Shown here: positions 1 through 8,146 of the stretch, one piece after another
Layout of the letters: the number at the start of each line of letters is the position of its first letter
Position numbering within the stretch: the first letter of the stretch is position 1
Source: Rhizobium sp. WSM4643
GTDB taxonomy: Bacteria > Pseudomonadota > Alphaproteobacteria > Rhizobiales > Rhizobiaceae
Direction: 5' to 3'
DNA: 64,000 nucleotides
Assembly (NCBI RefSeq): GCF_025152745.1
Contig: NZ_CP104043.1
Span: 310,001 to 374,000, forward strand
Translations under genes and position numbers: made by a program
The notes under the pieces: generated by a model
Databases searched by the model: none
Told to the model about the DNA's origin: nothing
What the model saw: only the letters and a program-made list of their open reading frames with translations

Positions 1-80
1 GCTTGGCCGATACCGGTATTGGCGCCGGTGACGACGGCAACCCGGCCGGAAAGATCGAAGGGATTTGCCACGACGCTCAC
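1..80 (-). CDS. kduD: 2-deoxy-D-gluconate 3-dehydrogenase KduD, N-terminus only
   Basis: Only the first 26 or so codons lie in the window; the gene runs off the left edge. Reading leftwards from a GTG at 80-78, the peptide contains VAVVTGANTGIGQ, the Gly-rich NAD-binding motif of short-chain dehydrogenases. It overlaps the kduI stop codon (GTGA overlap), so translation is probably coupled. The KduD name rests on this position directly behind kduI, the usual pair for converting 5-keto-4-deoxyuronate to 2-keto-3-deoxygluconate. The SDR call is secure; the exact substrate is inferred from context. Confidence 0.75.
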   Translation of the reverse strand, partial: MSVVANPFDLSGRVAVVTGANTGIGQ

Positions 81-913
81 CTCAGATCCGCAATGGCGAT
101 ATGGTCCATGTCGGTGAAGCTCTTATTGTCGCCGGCCATCGCCCAGATGAAGCTGTAATTCTTGGTGCCGGCGCCCGAATGGATCGACCAGGGCGGCGAG
201 ATGACCGCCTGTTCGTTGGCGACAAGCATATGCCGGGTCTGTTGCGGCTCGCCCATGAAGTGGAACACACGCTGCTCCGCTTCCAGATCGAAATAGAGAT
301 AGGCTTCCATGCGGCGGTCATGCGTATGGGCAGGCATAGTGTTCCAAACGCTGCCCGGTTCGATCATGGTGAAGCCCAGCGTGAGTTGGCAAGACTGGCA
401 GACGTCCGGATGGATGAACTGGTAGATCGACCGCTTGTTGGCCGTTGCGGCTTCGCCCGGCGTCAGGTGACGGGCCTTTTCGCGGGTGAGCAACACGGTC
501 GGGTGCGCTTGATGCGCCGGCGTCGAGACCAGATAGAATTTTGCCGGATTGGCAGCATCCGCGCTCTCGAACCTGATGTCCTTGGCGCCCTTGCCGACAT
601 AGAGGCAATCATATTTGGCAAGATCGTAATTCGTGCCGTCGACGATGATGCGGCCGGCACCGCCGATGTTCAGGGCGCCGAGTTCACGCTCAGCAAGGAA
701 GGTTTCCTGTCCGATCGCTGTCGGAGCCGTCAGCGTTAGCCCGGGGCCGAGCGGCGTCGCGCCGCCGATGACCATCCGGTCGTAATGCGAATAGGTGAGC
801 CGGATCTCGCCACTCGCGAAGACGGTTTCCACCAGAAAATGACGCCGCAGCGTCTCCGTGTCGAAATTGCGCACGGCCTCGGGATGGGAGGCGTGCCTCA
901 CGTCGATCTGCAT
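77..913 (-). CDS. kduI: 5-keto-4-deoxyuronate isomerase
   Basis: The 278-residue protein has the full usual length for KduI, the cupin enzyme that isomerises 4-deoxy-L-threo-5-hexosulose uronate during pectin or uronate breakdown. The family's metal-binding stretch is visible as PAHTHDRRMEAYLYF (two His and a Glu ligand), followed by a downstream His in SPPWSIHSG. It is cytoplasmic. It is the first gene of a leftward operon with kduD. The upstream 400 bases hold a GntR-like inverted repeat at 1017-1027, a candidate site for a uronate-responsive repressor. Confidence 0.93.
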   Translation of the reverse strand: MQIDVRHASHPEAVRNFDTETLRRHFLVETVFASGEIRLTYSHYDRMVIGGATPLGPGLTLTAPTAIGQETFLAERELGALNIGGAGRIIVDGTNYDLAKYDCLYVGKGAKDIRFESADAANPAKFYLVSTPAHQAHPTVLLTREKARHLTPGEAATANKRSIYQFIHPDVCQSCQLTLGFTMIEPGSVWNTMPAHTHDRRMEAYLYFDLEAEQRVFHFMGEPQQTRHMLVANEQAVISPPWSIHSGAGTKNYSFIWAMAGDNKSFTDMDHIAIADLR

Positions 914-1016
914 GTCAATTTTCCTTCCGCTTCATTGTCGCCACGGGTCGTCTCTATCTCGGGAGCCAGTCTTGTCCGGCCGGTCCCGCCGCGGCGGTAT
1001 CCAGTTGGTTACATAG

Positions 1017-1027
1017 TTGTACGACAA
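1017..1027. promoter_or_regulatory. candidate GntR-type operator upstream of kduI
   Basis: TTGTACGACAA is an inverted repeat of TTGT/ACAA around a 3-base centre, in the style of FadR-subfamily GntR operators (GT...AC core). It lies about 105 bases upstream of the kduI start. No GntR gene is visible in the window, so the regulator is unknown. Confidence 0.4.
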
Positions 1028-1189
1028 GTTTGCTGTCAACAGGTTTGTCGGTGGGCGCTTGAGGAGACGCAAGGCCCGCAAGAGCACGAAAGAAAATCTG
1101 GGAATAACAGGAGAATTTCTGGAAATGATTACGCCATCATCCAAGCGGTCGTTCTTGGCGCGATCCGGCAGTGCTATTGGCCAAAACGA

Positions 1190-1345
1190 AAAAAGCCTGC
1201 CGCGGGAGGAGGTGCGGCAGGCTTTCGTAAAAAACCGAACGACAGCTGGGAGGAGGAGTGCTGTCATTCCACAGACGACCCTGGGAGGAGGACGGGGCGC
1301 CTGTACATCGAAGGGACGCGGGAGGAGGTGCATCGCTTCGATAGA
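1190..1345 (-). ncRNA. alpha-r14 (NfeR1)-type anti-Shine-Dalgarno small RNA
   Basis: On the minus strand CCTCCTCCC occurs four times, at 1320-1328, 1283-1291, 1248-1256 and 1204-1212. Each copy sits in the loop of a potential hairpin: ATCGAAG/CTTCGAT arms at 1308-1343, a weaker stem around 1271-1305, GACAGC/GCTGTC arms at 1241-1265, and a terminator stem of AAAGCCTGCCGC/GCGGCAGGCTTT ending in a T run near 1190. Several loops with this anti-Shine-Dalgarno motif plus a final Rho-independent terminator are the signature of the alpha-r14 family, which includes NfeR1 of Sinorhizobium meliloti. Such RNAs pair with ribosome binding sites of mRNAs, often of transporters. The 5' end was not determined; AT-rich promoter-like DNA precedes 1345 on this strand. 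The family RNA I know has three such loops, so a fourth would be unusual. Confidence 0.75.
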
Positions 1346-1454
1346 AATAATCATACTTATTTTCTTGCTCAGTTGATAGGCATTTCTTTGCAGGGCAGCT
1401 ATGCGTTATGCGAAAAGCGGGAGGCTCGATTCACCTGGTCCATCTGCCGGAAGC

Positions 1455-1495
1455 ACAAAAAGCAAAGCGCCCGCTCGGGAGGAAGCAGGCGCTGG
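1455..1495 (-). terminator. Rho-independent terminator after the DUF1127 gene
   Basis: On the minus strand AGCGCC (1493-1488) pairs with GGCGCT (1471-1466), followed by a T-rich tail toward 1455. The loop contains CTTCCTCCC, again close to an anti-Shine-Dalgarno sequence, so the released 3' end could also have a regulatory role. Confidence 0.65.
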
Positions 1496-1528
1496 CATGG
1501 TCTTGAAGATGCTTGGTCTAAGCTGCCG

Positions 1529-1675
1529 TTAGCGGGCGATGGCTGCGCGGGCGACGTTGCGGATGTCGCCGCGGCCGATGCCGAGGTCGTCCAGTTCGCG
1601 TGCGGACATACGACCCAGTTCAGCGACCGTCTGACGATACTTGCGCCAGTTATTGAAAGAGCGTGCTACGTTCAT
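1529..1675 (-). CDS. DUF1127 small basic protein
   Basis: The 48-residue peptide begins MNVARSFNNWRKYRQTV and ends RNVARAAIAR. It has the Arg-rich sequence, the central LGRMSARELDDLGIGRGDI block and the length of short DUF1127 (YjiS-like) proteins. A strong ribosome binding site (AAAGGGG) lies 6 bases upstream of the ATG at 1675. In alphaproteobacteria short DUF1127 proteins have been linked to RNA metabolism and to phosphate or carbon homeostasis; the role here is not known. It is a single-gene unit with its own terminator at 1455-1495, and the anti-Shine-Dalgarno RNA follows on the same strand. Confidence 0.88.
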   Translation of the reverse strand: MNVARSFNNWRKYRQTVAELGRMSARELDDLGIGRGDIRNVARAAIAR

Positions 1676-1856
1676 GATGATCCCCTTTCGTGGGCTTTCG
1701 AAGCTTAGCTGCCAGTCCTTGGCGCTTCGTTCGCTTCGATGAGGTGTATATAATATGAGACCGCCAATTATTGCAGCGCCAATGCGTCAGTGCACCTATG
1801 CGGCGCTTGCATGGGTCGCGATGTTTTGCAGCGTCAGGATCCGAACCGCTTCGCGG

Positions 1857-2837
1857 TCAGAGTTTGAAACGATCGAAGGCCGTCAGCCGCACCATCGGCG
1901 GCTCCGCCTCGGCCCACCGGTAAATATCCGAGCGCAGATAGGAAAGCTCGTCGCCGAGATCCTCTTCGCCGACTTCGATCCACCAGGACTTCAGGCGACC
2001 GTCGCTTCCGTCCGACCAGCGATAACCCCTCGCCTTCAGATGATCCTTCATCTCGAACGGGCTGTGTTCGGCAAAGATACGGATGCGCGAGCGCTGGCTG
2101 GCACGGTAGAGTTCGGTGAACGGGCTTTCACCGTCGCGCTGCTCTCGATCGAGGATTTCGAGGAGTGCGTGGCAGTCGTCCACGGCGCGATGGCCTTCGT
2201 GGAAATACCCGGCCTGGCCGACCAGATAGCCGAGCTTCGTACCCTCGAAGCCGCGGGCGCTCCAGTCGATCTCCGAAACCGAGCATGCCCAGGCCTTGCC
2301 GGTGAAAATCGTCGAGAAGGCCTCGCAGAACGGCCGGTCGAAACCGGCATTGTGGGCAATGATCAGATCCGCCGGCTCGATCAGAGTCCTCAGCGATTGG
2401 ATATCGATGAGCTGTCCTTCGACCATCGCATCGGTGATACCGGTCAGCCGGGTGATCTCGGGCGGGATCGGCCGGGACGGCTGTTGCAGGCCGCCGTAAA
2501 TGCCGAGGATATCGCCGATCGCACCGTCATCGTTGAAGGTAAATGCGACGGCGCCGATTTCGATGATCTCGTCGCTGCGGTGGTTGAGACCGGTGGTCTC
2601 CGTATCGAGAATGACGCCGAGTTGCGAAAACCCTGGCCGTCTGACTGACGCAACCGGCCGGGCGGTCAGCTTTCTCAAGATGCGATAGTTGCCGCTCTCT
2701 TCGAGCGCCCGCGCCATGTCTTCATCGGAGTGGACAACTGGCTGCGATGGCCGCCGGTGCGATGGACCGCGTGCCTTGGCTGTCGCGGGCGATGCCCTGG
2801 CAAACATGTCGAGTTGCGAATCTCTGTGCACGCTCAT
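1857..2837 (-). CDS. DnaQ-like 3'-5' exonuclease
   Basis: The 326-residue protein has a DEDDh exonuclease domain at about residues 72-235. Exo I is DTETTGL (D78, E80), Exo II is AHNAGFDRPF (D167) and Exo III is HRAVDDC (H216, D221), so all metal-binding residues are present. The C-terminal 90 residues (from about RIFAEHSPFEMKDHL) form a separate Trp/Asp-rich domain seen in DNA polymerase III epsilon-like proteins that are not part of the replicative enzyme. It begins 12 bases after the histidine kinase stop codon, in the same orientation, so it is probably the third gene of the two-component operon. Role in repair or nucleic-acid trimming is inferred. Confidence 0.85.
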   Translation of the reverse strand: MSVHRDSQLDMFARASPATAKARGPSHRRPSQPVVHSDEDMARALEESGNYRILRKLTARPVASVRRPGFSQLGVILDTETTGLNHRSDEIIEIGAVAFTFNDDGAIGDILGIYGGLQQPSRPIPPEITRLTGITDAMVEGQLIDIQSLRTLIEPADLIIAHNAGFDRPFCEAFSTIFTGKAWACSVSEIDWSARGFEGTKLGYLVGQAGYFHEGHRAVDDCHALLEILDREQRDGESPFTELYRASQRSRIRIFAEHSPFEMKDHLKARGYRWSDGSDGRLKSWWIEVGEEDLGDELSYLRSDIYRWAEAEPPMVRLTAFDRFKL

Positions 2838-2849
2838 CGAATCTATATG

Positions 2850-4250
2850 TCACGGAGAGGCGATTGAATCCATCACTCGCGCCGGGCGCTGTGGACTATC
2901 CTCGCCTGCGGCCCTATCCGTCGGGAAGCTCAGCCGGCAGACCGCCCCGCGACTGTGGTTGTCGATGGTCACCTCGCCGCCGTGCATGCGCAGGATGTCA
3001 CGAACGAGATTGAGGCCGAGGCCGACGCCGCGTCCGTCGTGATGGCGCTTGAAGAACGGCTCGAATATGCGATCTCGCATATCGGCGGGGATGCCCGGTC
3101 CCTCGTCCCTGACCTCGATCCAGTTGCAGCCTGATGTCAGCGAGATGGTGCCTTTCCTGCCGCCGTGGTTGATTGCGTTCTGCAGGATGTTCATCAGGGC
3201 GCGCTGCAGCGCCAGAGGATCGCCCTCGATCTCGCCGGCGCCGTCGACATCGAACTGCACCGTATAACCGGCGGCAAAGGCCAGCGGCGCCATCTCGATG
3301 ATGACCTTCCTCGCCAGCTGGCCGAGATCGACCTTGGTGAACTGGACCTTGCCCTGTTTCAGCCGCTGAAGGTCGAGCATCTGCTCGGTGAGAACGGCAA
3401 GCCTCGCCGCATCTTCCAAGAGGTCGGTCTTGATCGAACTGTGCGGCAGGGATCCAATTCTCGTATTCAGAATGGCGATCGGCGTGCGCAACTCATGGGC
3501 GGCATCGGTCAGAAACCGTTCCTGCCGCTCATAACCCTCGTCGAGACGGCCGAGCGCGCGGTTGACGGCGTGCACCAGCGGCGCGATCTCTTCGGGAATA
3601 TCGTTTTCCGACAGCCGGCCGCCACGCTGGTCGATATCGATCGTATCGGCCTGAAGCGCGGCCTGGTCGATCCCGACCAGCGATCGTCGCACGACGAGCG
3701 GCGTTGCGATCAGCGCGCCCAGTGCCATCACCGCGACGATGGGGATAACAATTTTCACAAGGATCAATGAGACGCGGAACAGGATGAAGGCGAGTGAGTT
3801 CGGGCCGTCGGTGCCCGTCAGAAACTGCACCCGTCCCCAATCCGTCGCAATCCACTTCATCCGGGCAGCCGGACGGTCGTGATCGCCGAGATCCGAGCCG
3901 AACTTTGCCTGGCCGACATGATCGAGCGTATTGCCGATGGTGGCATATTCTTCCGGAATCCGGCCCTCGGTCAAAACATGTCCCTGCACGTCGCGAATGG
4001 TGTACCAGAGATCGGACGCATCTTTCCGCAGCTGTCGCAGATCCTCGGTCTCCCTCAGGCTCAACTCTCCGGTGGGCTGGCGGAAGACGGCCTGGCGCAG
4101 GATCTCGATCGTGCCCTCCGTCGATCTGAATTCGGATATCTTGCCAACCGAAATCAGCACGATCATCACCAGGATGAGCACGACCGATTGCACGGCAAGA
4201 AGCCGCCAGAACAGGCGCTTGCGCAGCGAATAGGAGCATCGTTTGCTCAT
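2850..4250 (-). CDS. sensor histidine kinase (EnvZ/PhoQ-like class)
   Basis: The 466-residue membrane kinase has TM1 at about 15-35, a periplasmic sensor of about 120 residues, TM2 at about 160-182 and then a HAMP-like linker. The dimerisation/phosphoacceptor box is TDAAHELRTPIAI (H252), the N box is NILQNAINHG, and the G boxes are DEGPGIP and GVGLGLNLV. It overlaps the response-regulator gene by four bases (ATGA), so the two are co-translated partners. The sensed signal cannot be read from the sequence. Confidence 0.92.
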   Translation of the reverse strand: MSKRCSYSLRKRLFWRLLAVQSVVLILVMIVLISVGKISEFRSTEGTIEILRQAVFRQPTGELSLRETEDLRQLRKDASDLWYTIRDVQGHVLTEGRIPEEYATIGNTLDHVGQAKFGSDLGDHDRPAARMKWIATDWGRVQFLTGTDGPNSLAFILFRVSLILVKIVIPIVAVMALGALIATPLVVRRSLVGIDQAALQADTIDIDQRGGRLSENDIPEEIAPLVHAVNRALGRLDEGYERQERFLTDAAHELRTPIAILNTRIGSLPHSSIKTDLLEDAARLAVLTEQMLDLQRLKQGKVQFTKVDLGQLARKVIIEMAPLAFAAGYTVQFDVDGAGEIEGDPLALQRALMNILQNAINHGGRKGTISLTSGCNWIEVRDEGPGIPADMRDRIFEPFFKRHHDGRGVGLGLNLVRDILRMHGGEVTIDNHSRGAVCRLSFPTDRAAGEDSPQRPARVMDSIASP

Positions 4251-4921
4251 GATGCTTCACGCAGGAGATAACCCACGCCCCGGATAACGTTGATGACCAC
4301 GCCCGCATGCGACGCTGCCAGTTTGCGACGCAACCGCGATATATGGGAATCGAGCGCATTCGACTGGATCTCGTCGTCGAAGCCGAAGACCGCTTCCATC
4401 AAGGCCGGTCGCGGCACCATGCGACCGGCCCGCCGCACCAGGCATTCGAGCACCAGCGCCTCCCGGCGCGGCATTTCCAGACGCCGGCCGGACACGATGA
4501 TGTCGCAATAGGTCGGATCGAACGAAAGGCGGCCGATCGAGATCAGCGCCGGGCGCAAGGTTTCGGAGCGGCGCATCACGGCACGCAGCCGCGCCAGAAG
4601 TTCGTCGAAGACGAAGGGCTTGGCGAGGTAATCGTCGGCGCCGGTCTCAAGGCCGGTGATCCTGTCTGGAACCTCTCCCTTGGCGGTGATGACGATGATC
4701 GGCAGCGTCAGCCCTCTTTTACGGATCTTCGGAATGAGTTCGAGACCATCGCCGTCGGGCAGTTGCCGATCCAGGAGGACGGCGTCGTAGGCGCCGTCGC
4801 CGATCACCAGTTCGGCGTCGCACAGCGTCGAAACATGATCCATCACCATGTCGTGCCTGGTCAGGGCGCCTCGGAGCGCCACGGCCATTTGAGGTTCGTC
4901 CTCGATCAGTAATATGCGCAT
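4247..4921 (-). CDS. OmpR/PhoB-family response regulator
   Basis: The 224-residue protein has a receiver domain (phosphoacceptor D51 in LLDRQLPDGDG, acidic pair in IEDEP, Thr/Lys switch residues in ITAKGE and LAKPF) followed by a winged-helix DNA-binding domain ending SHISRLRRKL and IRGVGYLL. It is first in a leftward operon with the kinase and then the exonuclease. It resembles the QseB/TctD group by length and layout; the target genes are unknown. The 250 bases between this gene and the dehalogenase hold no other convincing gene. Confidence 0.93.
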   Translation of the reverse strand: MRILLIEDEPQMAVALRGALTRHDMVMDHVSTLCDAELVIGDGAYDAVLLDRQLPDGDGLELIPKIRKRGLTLPIIVITAKGEVPDRITGLETGADDYLAKPFVFDELLARLRAVMRRSETLRPALISIGRLSFDPTYCDIIVSGRRLEMPRREALVLECLVRRAGRMVPRPALMEAVFGFDDEIQSNALDSHISRLRRKLAASHAGVVINVIRGVGYLLREAS

Positions 4922-5175
4922 CTCACATTCCTACCGGCGGTCGGTCCGTAGGCGGACCATATCACCTAAGCATGTCCGCGGTGCCAGTCGTTCGTCGAAT
5001 GCAAGATTGCCCCCTCATGGCCGAGGATAATTTCATCGTCACGCACGGCGCTGCTCGGTCGTCGATCGAAACGGGGCATGGGGCCTTCACGGTGGCTGAT
5101 TGATCCCGTCCATGAACCGGCTCAACATTGCAACAGTCTGTCATGTCGCAGTCACGGTGACGCAGACGCTGATAT

Positions 5176-6066
5176 TTATGCGTGAGACGCGACCTTCCGG
5201 CGCGTTGCTCTCAGCCCCCTCCTGTCGATCCAGCTTTTGATTTCGGCGGCAATCGCCTCGGGCTGGTCCTCGGGGGCGATGTGGCGCGCCGGCCCGCACC
5301 CCCTGATCTCCAGGCCTGCGACGTTGTCGCGACACCACGAAATCATCTCGCTGCCGATCAACAGCGTTTCGGAGGGACCGTCGAAGGTCAACAGCAGCTT
5401 GGGGACCTCAGGACTGGCGGAAAGCCAGCGGTCATAGGCCTCGATCCTGGCGACCACGTCGGCCGGCTCGCCGTTGATCGGCATGGCGCGCGGCCATTCC
5501 AGCAGCGGGCGTCGGCTGTTACGGTCGGGATAGGGTGCGCGGTAGACATCCCAGTCGAAATCGCTGAGCCCTTTCAGCGTGGTCGCGCGCAAGGCCTGTT
5601 CGATGAAGAAATTTTCGTCGAGGACCTTGGCCTCGCCGGTTCCCGCACCCCGCAACAGTTCATAACGCGCCTTTCCTCCACCCGGCAGATCCTCCCAGCC
5701 CATCGGCCGCAGGATGGTTTCCATGAAGGCGATGCCTCGCACCCGCTCGGCGTGGCGCGAGGCCCAGTCGAATGCCAGCGCACCACCCCAGTCGTGGCCG
5801 ACGAGCACGACGTCGTCGAGGTCAAGCGCATCGAACCAGGCGTCGAGATAGGCGATGTGATCGCCATAGCGATAGCCGATATCGGGTTTGCCGGAGCGTC
5901 CCATGCCGATGAGATCGGGCGCCAGGCAGCGGCCAGGCCCGATGTCGGGCATGATGTTCCGCCAGAGATGCGATGAGGTGGGATTGCCGTGAAGGAAGAC
6001 GATCGGGTCGCCCTCCCCCAGCTCCTCGTAGGAGATGAACGAGGTGAGGATATCGATGGTCGGCAT
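5176..6066 (-). CDS. haloalkane dehalogenase
   Basis: This alpha/beta hydrolase has 296 residues from the ATG at 6066, which has GGAG 4-7 bases upstream; an in-frame GTG at 6078 has no good site. The residues of a haloalkane dehalogenase are in place: nucleophile D92 in VGHDWGGA, halide-binding W93 and N28 (HGNPTSS), acid E116 in FMETILRP, base H262 in RHIAPED. A Glu as the acid is the pattern of the HLD-II subfamily. The enzyme hydrolyses carbon-halogen bonds of haloalkanes to alcohols and halide. It is divergent from the MarR gene, and both share the two palindromes at 6092-6138, so repression by that MarR protein is likely. Confidence 0.9.
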   Translation of the reverse strand: MPTIDILTSFISYEELGEGDPIVFLHGNPTSSHLWRNIMPDIGPGRCLAPDLIGMGRSGKPDIGYRYGDHIAYLDAWFDALDLDDVVLVGHDWGGALAFDWASRHAERVRGIAFMETILRPMGWEDLPGGGKARYELLRGAGTGEAKVLDENFFIEQALRATTLKGLSDFDWDVYRAPYPDRNSRRPLLEWPRAMPINGEPADVVARIEAYDRWLSASPEVPKLLLTFDGPSETLLIGSEMISWCRDNVAGLEIRGCGPARHIAPEDQPEAIAAEIKSWIDRRGLRATRRKVASHA

Positions 6067-6091
6067 ATGGAGCTCCACGCTTTCGTGCTAT

Positions 6092-6138
6092 ATAGGCAGG
6101 CGACTGTCCATTTATCATATAGACAGATAACTGTCTAT
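6092..6138. promoter_or_regulatory. two tandem palindromic MarR operators
   Basis: ATAGGCAGGCGACTGTCCAT (6092-6111) and ATAGACAGATAACTGTCTAT (6119-6138) are two copies of the palindrome ATAGRCAG-N4-CTGTCYAT, 27 bases centre to centre. The second copy is perfect. They occupy the whole gap between the divergent dehalogenase and MarR genes, as expected for a repressor that also controls itself. Confidence 0.75.
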
Positions 6139-6156
6139 ATCGCTGCGCGGGGGTTC

Positions 6157-6579
6157 ATGCCGTCTTCTTCCCTTGGCCTGTTGTTGCGTCTGGTCCATCA
6201 GCATTGGACGCAGGCCGTCGAAGCGGCACTCGATGAGGCCGGCTACGGCGATATCCGCCCGCCGCACGCCAACGTCTTCACCTTCGCGCGGCCCGAGGGC
6301 ATCCAGGTCAGCGAGCTGACCAGGCTCGCCCGTGTTCGCAAGCAGACGATGACGCAGGCCGTGGAAGAACTCGAGCGCTTGGGTTATGTCGAGCGTCGGC
6401 CCGATCCGAATGACCGGCGTGGCCGGCTGGTGTTTCTGACGGAAAAAGGCCAGGGGGTCAGGCCGATAGCGATGGCGGCGGGCCGGCGCGTCGATGAAAG
6501 CTGGGCGGCCCTGACCAGCCAGCAGCAGATGGACGATTTGCGAACAGCACTCCGGCGGCTGCTGGAACAGCTGCAATAG
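6157..6579 (+). CDS. MarR-family transcriptional regulator
   Basis: The 140-residue protein starts at the ATG at 6157, just after the operator pair; a longer in-frame start upstream would run through the operators and the divergent gene. The winged-helix core is QVSELTRLARVRKQTMTQAVEELERLGYVERRPDPNDRRGRLVFLT, with the usual MarR wing (DPNDRRGR). It probably represses the adjacent dehalogenase gene and itself through the palindromes at 6092-6138. The ligand is unknown; a haloalkane or its alcohol is a reasonable guess. Confidence 0.9.
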   Translation: MPSSSLGLLLRLVHQHWTQAVEAALDEAGYGDIRPPHANVFTFARPEGIQVSELTRLARVRKQTMTQAVEELERLGYVERRPDPNDRRGRLVFLTEKGQGVRPIAMAAGRRVDESWAALTSQQQMDDLRTALRRLLEQLQ

Positions 6580-6642
6580 CGAAGCGGGGCTGGCATGAGA
6601 GCGACCCATTCCACTAACCGTCGCGCGACCGAAGGAGAATGT

Positions 6643-7914
6643 ATGCCTGGTGACAACAGCAAAGGTGCCGACGAGGATGTCGTCGTCATCGGCGCCGGAG
6701 CCGCCGGCATTGCCGCCGCCCGCCGCCTGCAGGCAATCCGCCCGGATCTTTCCATCCTCCTGCTTGAAGCCGGCGATCGTCTCGGCGGTCGCGCCTGGAC
6801 GGTCGCACTGCCTGAAGCCGCCGATATCGGGCTCGATCTCGGCTGCGGCTGGCTGCATGGCGCAAGGACCAATGCCTGGACTGCGATCGCCGGCGAGGTC
6901 GGACTGACGGTCGACCGCACGCCCGCGCCCTGGAACGATGGCGGACGGCGGCTTCAGCGGGATGACGCGGCGGCGCGTGCCGCAAGGCAGGCGATCGGCG
7001 CCTATTTTGAGCGCCTCGAGAGCCACGAAGGGAATGACGCAGCCATGGCCGATATGCTCGAGCCCGGCAATCCCTGGAACCGCCAGATCCGGGCAATCGG
7101 CACCTATATCACCGGCGCCGAACTGGAGCGGTCGTCGGTCGTCGATTACAACAGATACGATCCCGGCCCTGGCCCTGACTGGCGGGTGCGCGAGGGCTAT
7201 GGAACGCTGGTCTCGCTTTACGGCAAGCCGGTTCGGGCAAGGCTCGGCACCGAAGTCACACGCGTCGACCATCGCAATGCCGGCCGTATCGCCATCGAGA
7301 CGAACCAGGGTGTGCTCAGTGCCCGCGCGGTGCTGGTGACCGTTTCGACGAATGTGCTTGCCGCCGGCAAGATCGCCTTCGACCCGCCGTTGCCTGACAA
7401 GATCGAGGCAGCAGCCCGTTTGCCGCTCGGGCTCGCCGACAAGCTCTTCTTGAAGCTCGCAAACCAGGAGGCGCTGCCGGCGGATACGCATATGCTCGGC
7501 TCTACCAGTCGCGGCGCAACCGGCACCTATCAGTTCCGACCCTTCGGCGCTCCCGTCGTCGAGGCTTATTTTGCCGGCGACCTCGCACATTATCTGGAGG
7601 GGCAAGGTAGAGAGGCTGCCTTCTCCTTCGCTGGAGACGAACTGGCGGCACATTTCGGCGCGGACATCCGCAAGGAGCTGTCGGTCGCCGCGATGTCGGC
7701 CTGGGCCGCAGCGCCCCATATCGGCGGCTCCTATTCCTACGCCGGACCCGGCGCCTCCGATCTGCGTGGCCGTCTCGCTGCGCCGCATGACGGGCGGATC
7801 TTCTTTGCCGGCGAAGCCTGTTCGACATCGCGTTATTCGACGGCGCACGGCGCCTACGAGACCGGCGTTGCTGCAGCCGAGCTGATCGCAGCGTCTTTTT
7901 CGCAAAGTCCGTAA
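6643..7914 (+). CDS. FAD-dependent amine oxidase family protein
   Basis: The protein has 423 residues from the ATG at 6643, which has GAAGGAG 6 bases upstream; an earlier ATG at 6595 lacks one. The FAD-binding Rossmann motif is DVVVIGAGAAGIAAARRL, then LLEAGDRLGGRAWT, and the C-terminal FAD motif is IFFAGEACSTSRYSTAHGAYETG, together the layout of the monoamine/polyamine oxidase family. The substrate is not evident; related proteins also act on polyamines or as flavin demethylases. It follows the MarR gene by 63 bases on the same strand and could be cotranscribed with it. The long open frame on the opposite strand is a shadow. Confidence 0.85.
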   Translation: MPGDNSKGADEDVVVIGAGAAGIAAARRLQAIRPDLSILLLEAGDRLGGRAWTVALPEAADIGLDLGCGWLHGARTNAWTAIAGEVGLTVDRTPAPWNDGGRRLQRDDAAARAARQAIGAYFERLESHEGNDAAMADMLEPGNPWNRQIRAIGTYITGAELERSSVVDYNRYDPGPGPDWRVREGYGTLVSLYGKPVRARLGTEVTRVDHRNAGRIAIETNQGVLSARAVLVTVSTNVLAAGKIAFDPPLPDKIEAAARLPLGLADKLFLKLANQEALPADTHMLGSTSRGATGTYQFRPFGAPVVEAYFAGDLAHYLEGQGREAAFSFAGDELAAHFGADIRKELSVAAMSAWAAAPHIGGSYSYAGPGASDLRGRLAAPHDGRIFFAGEACSTSRYSTAHGAYETGVAAAELIAASFSQSP

Positions 7915-8146
7915 CCTTCGCCGGCCGCGATGGCAGGCAGGAATATTTTTTTCTCACTTGGTCGCGCGGACGGGATTGGTTATGCTCCCCCTCGCCCCTG
8001 TGCTCCCAGCCCAGGGCGCTATACGTCATCCGGCGGCGAGCGGCCGCCTCAAGCACAATATTGTCATTGTCATTGATTGCAGGAGCCCCGGCTTCTACCC
8101 CGACCGTTTGCGTGTCGGCTACGGGTATCCGCATGAGGAGGAAGAA

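Noticed and set aside
785..1708. 307-codon plus-strand frame across the kduI upstream region
   Set aside because: It overlaps kduI, the small RNA and the DUF1127 gene on the other strand and shows no family motifs.
4962..5144. 60-codon minus-strand frame upstream of the response regulator
   Set aside because: No ribosome site, no family resemblance and composition like non-coding DNA.
6115..7905. 596-codon open frame on the minus strand
   Set aside because: It lies exactly opposite the amine oxidase and MarR genes, which have clear motifs and ribosome sites. Its composition is that of a GC-rich shadow frame.
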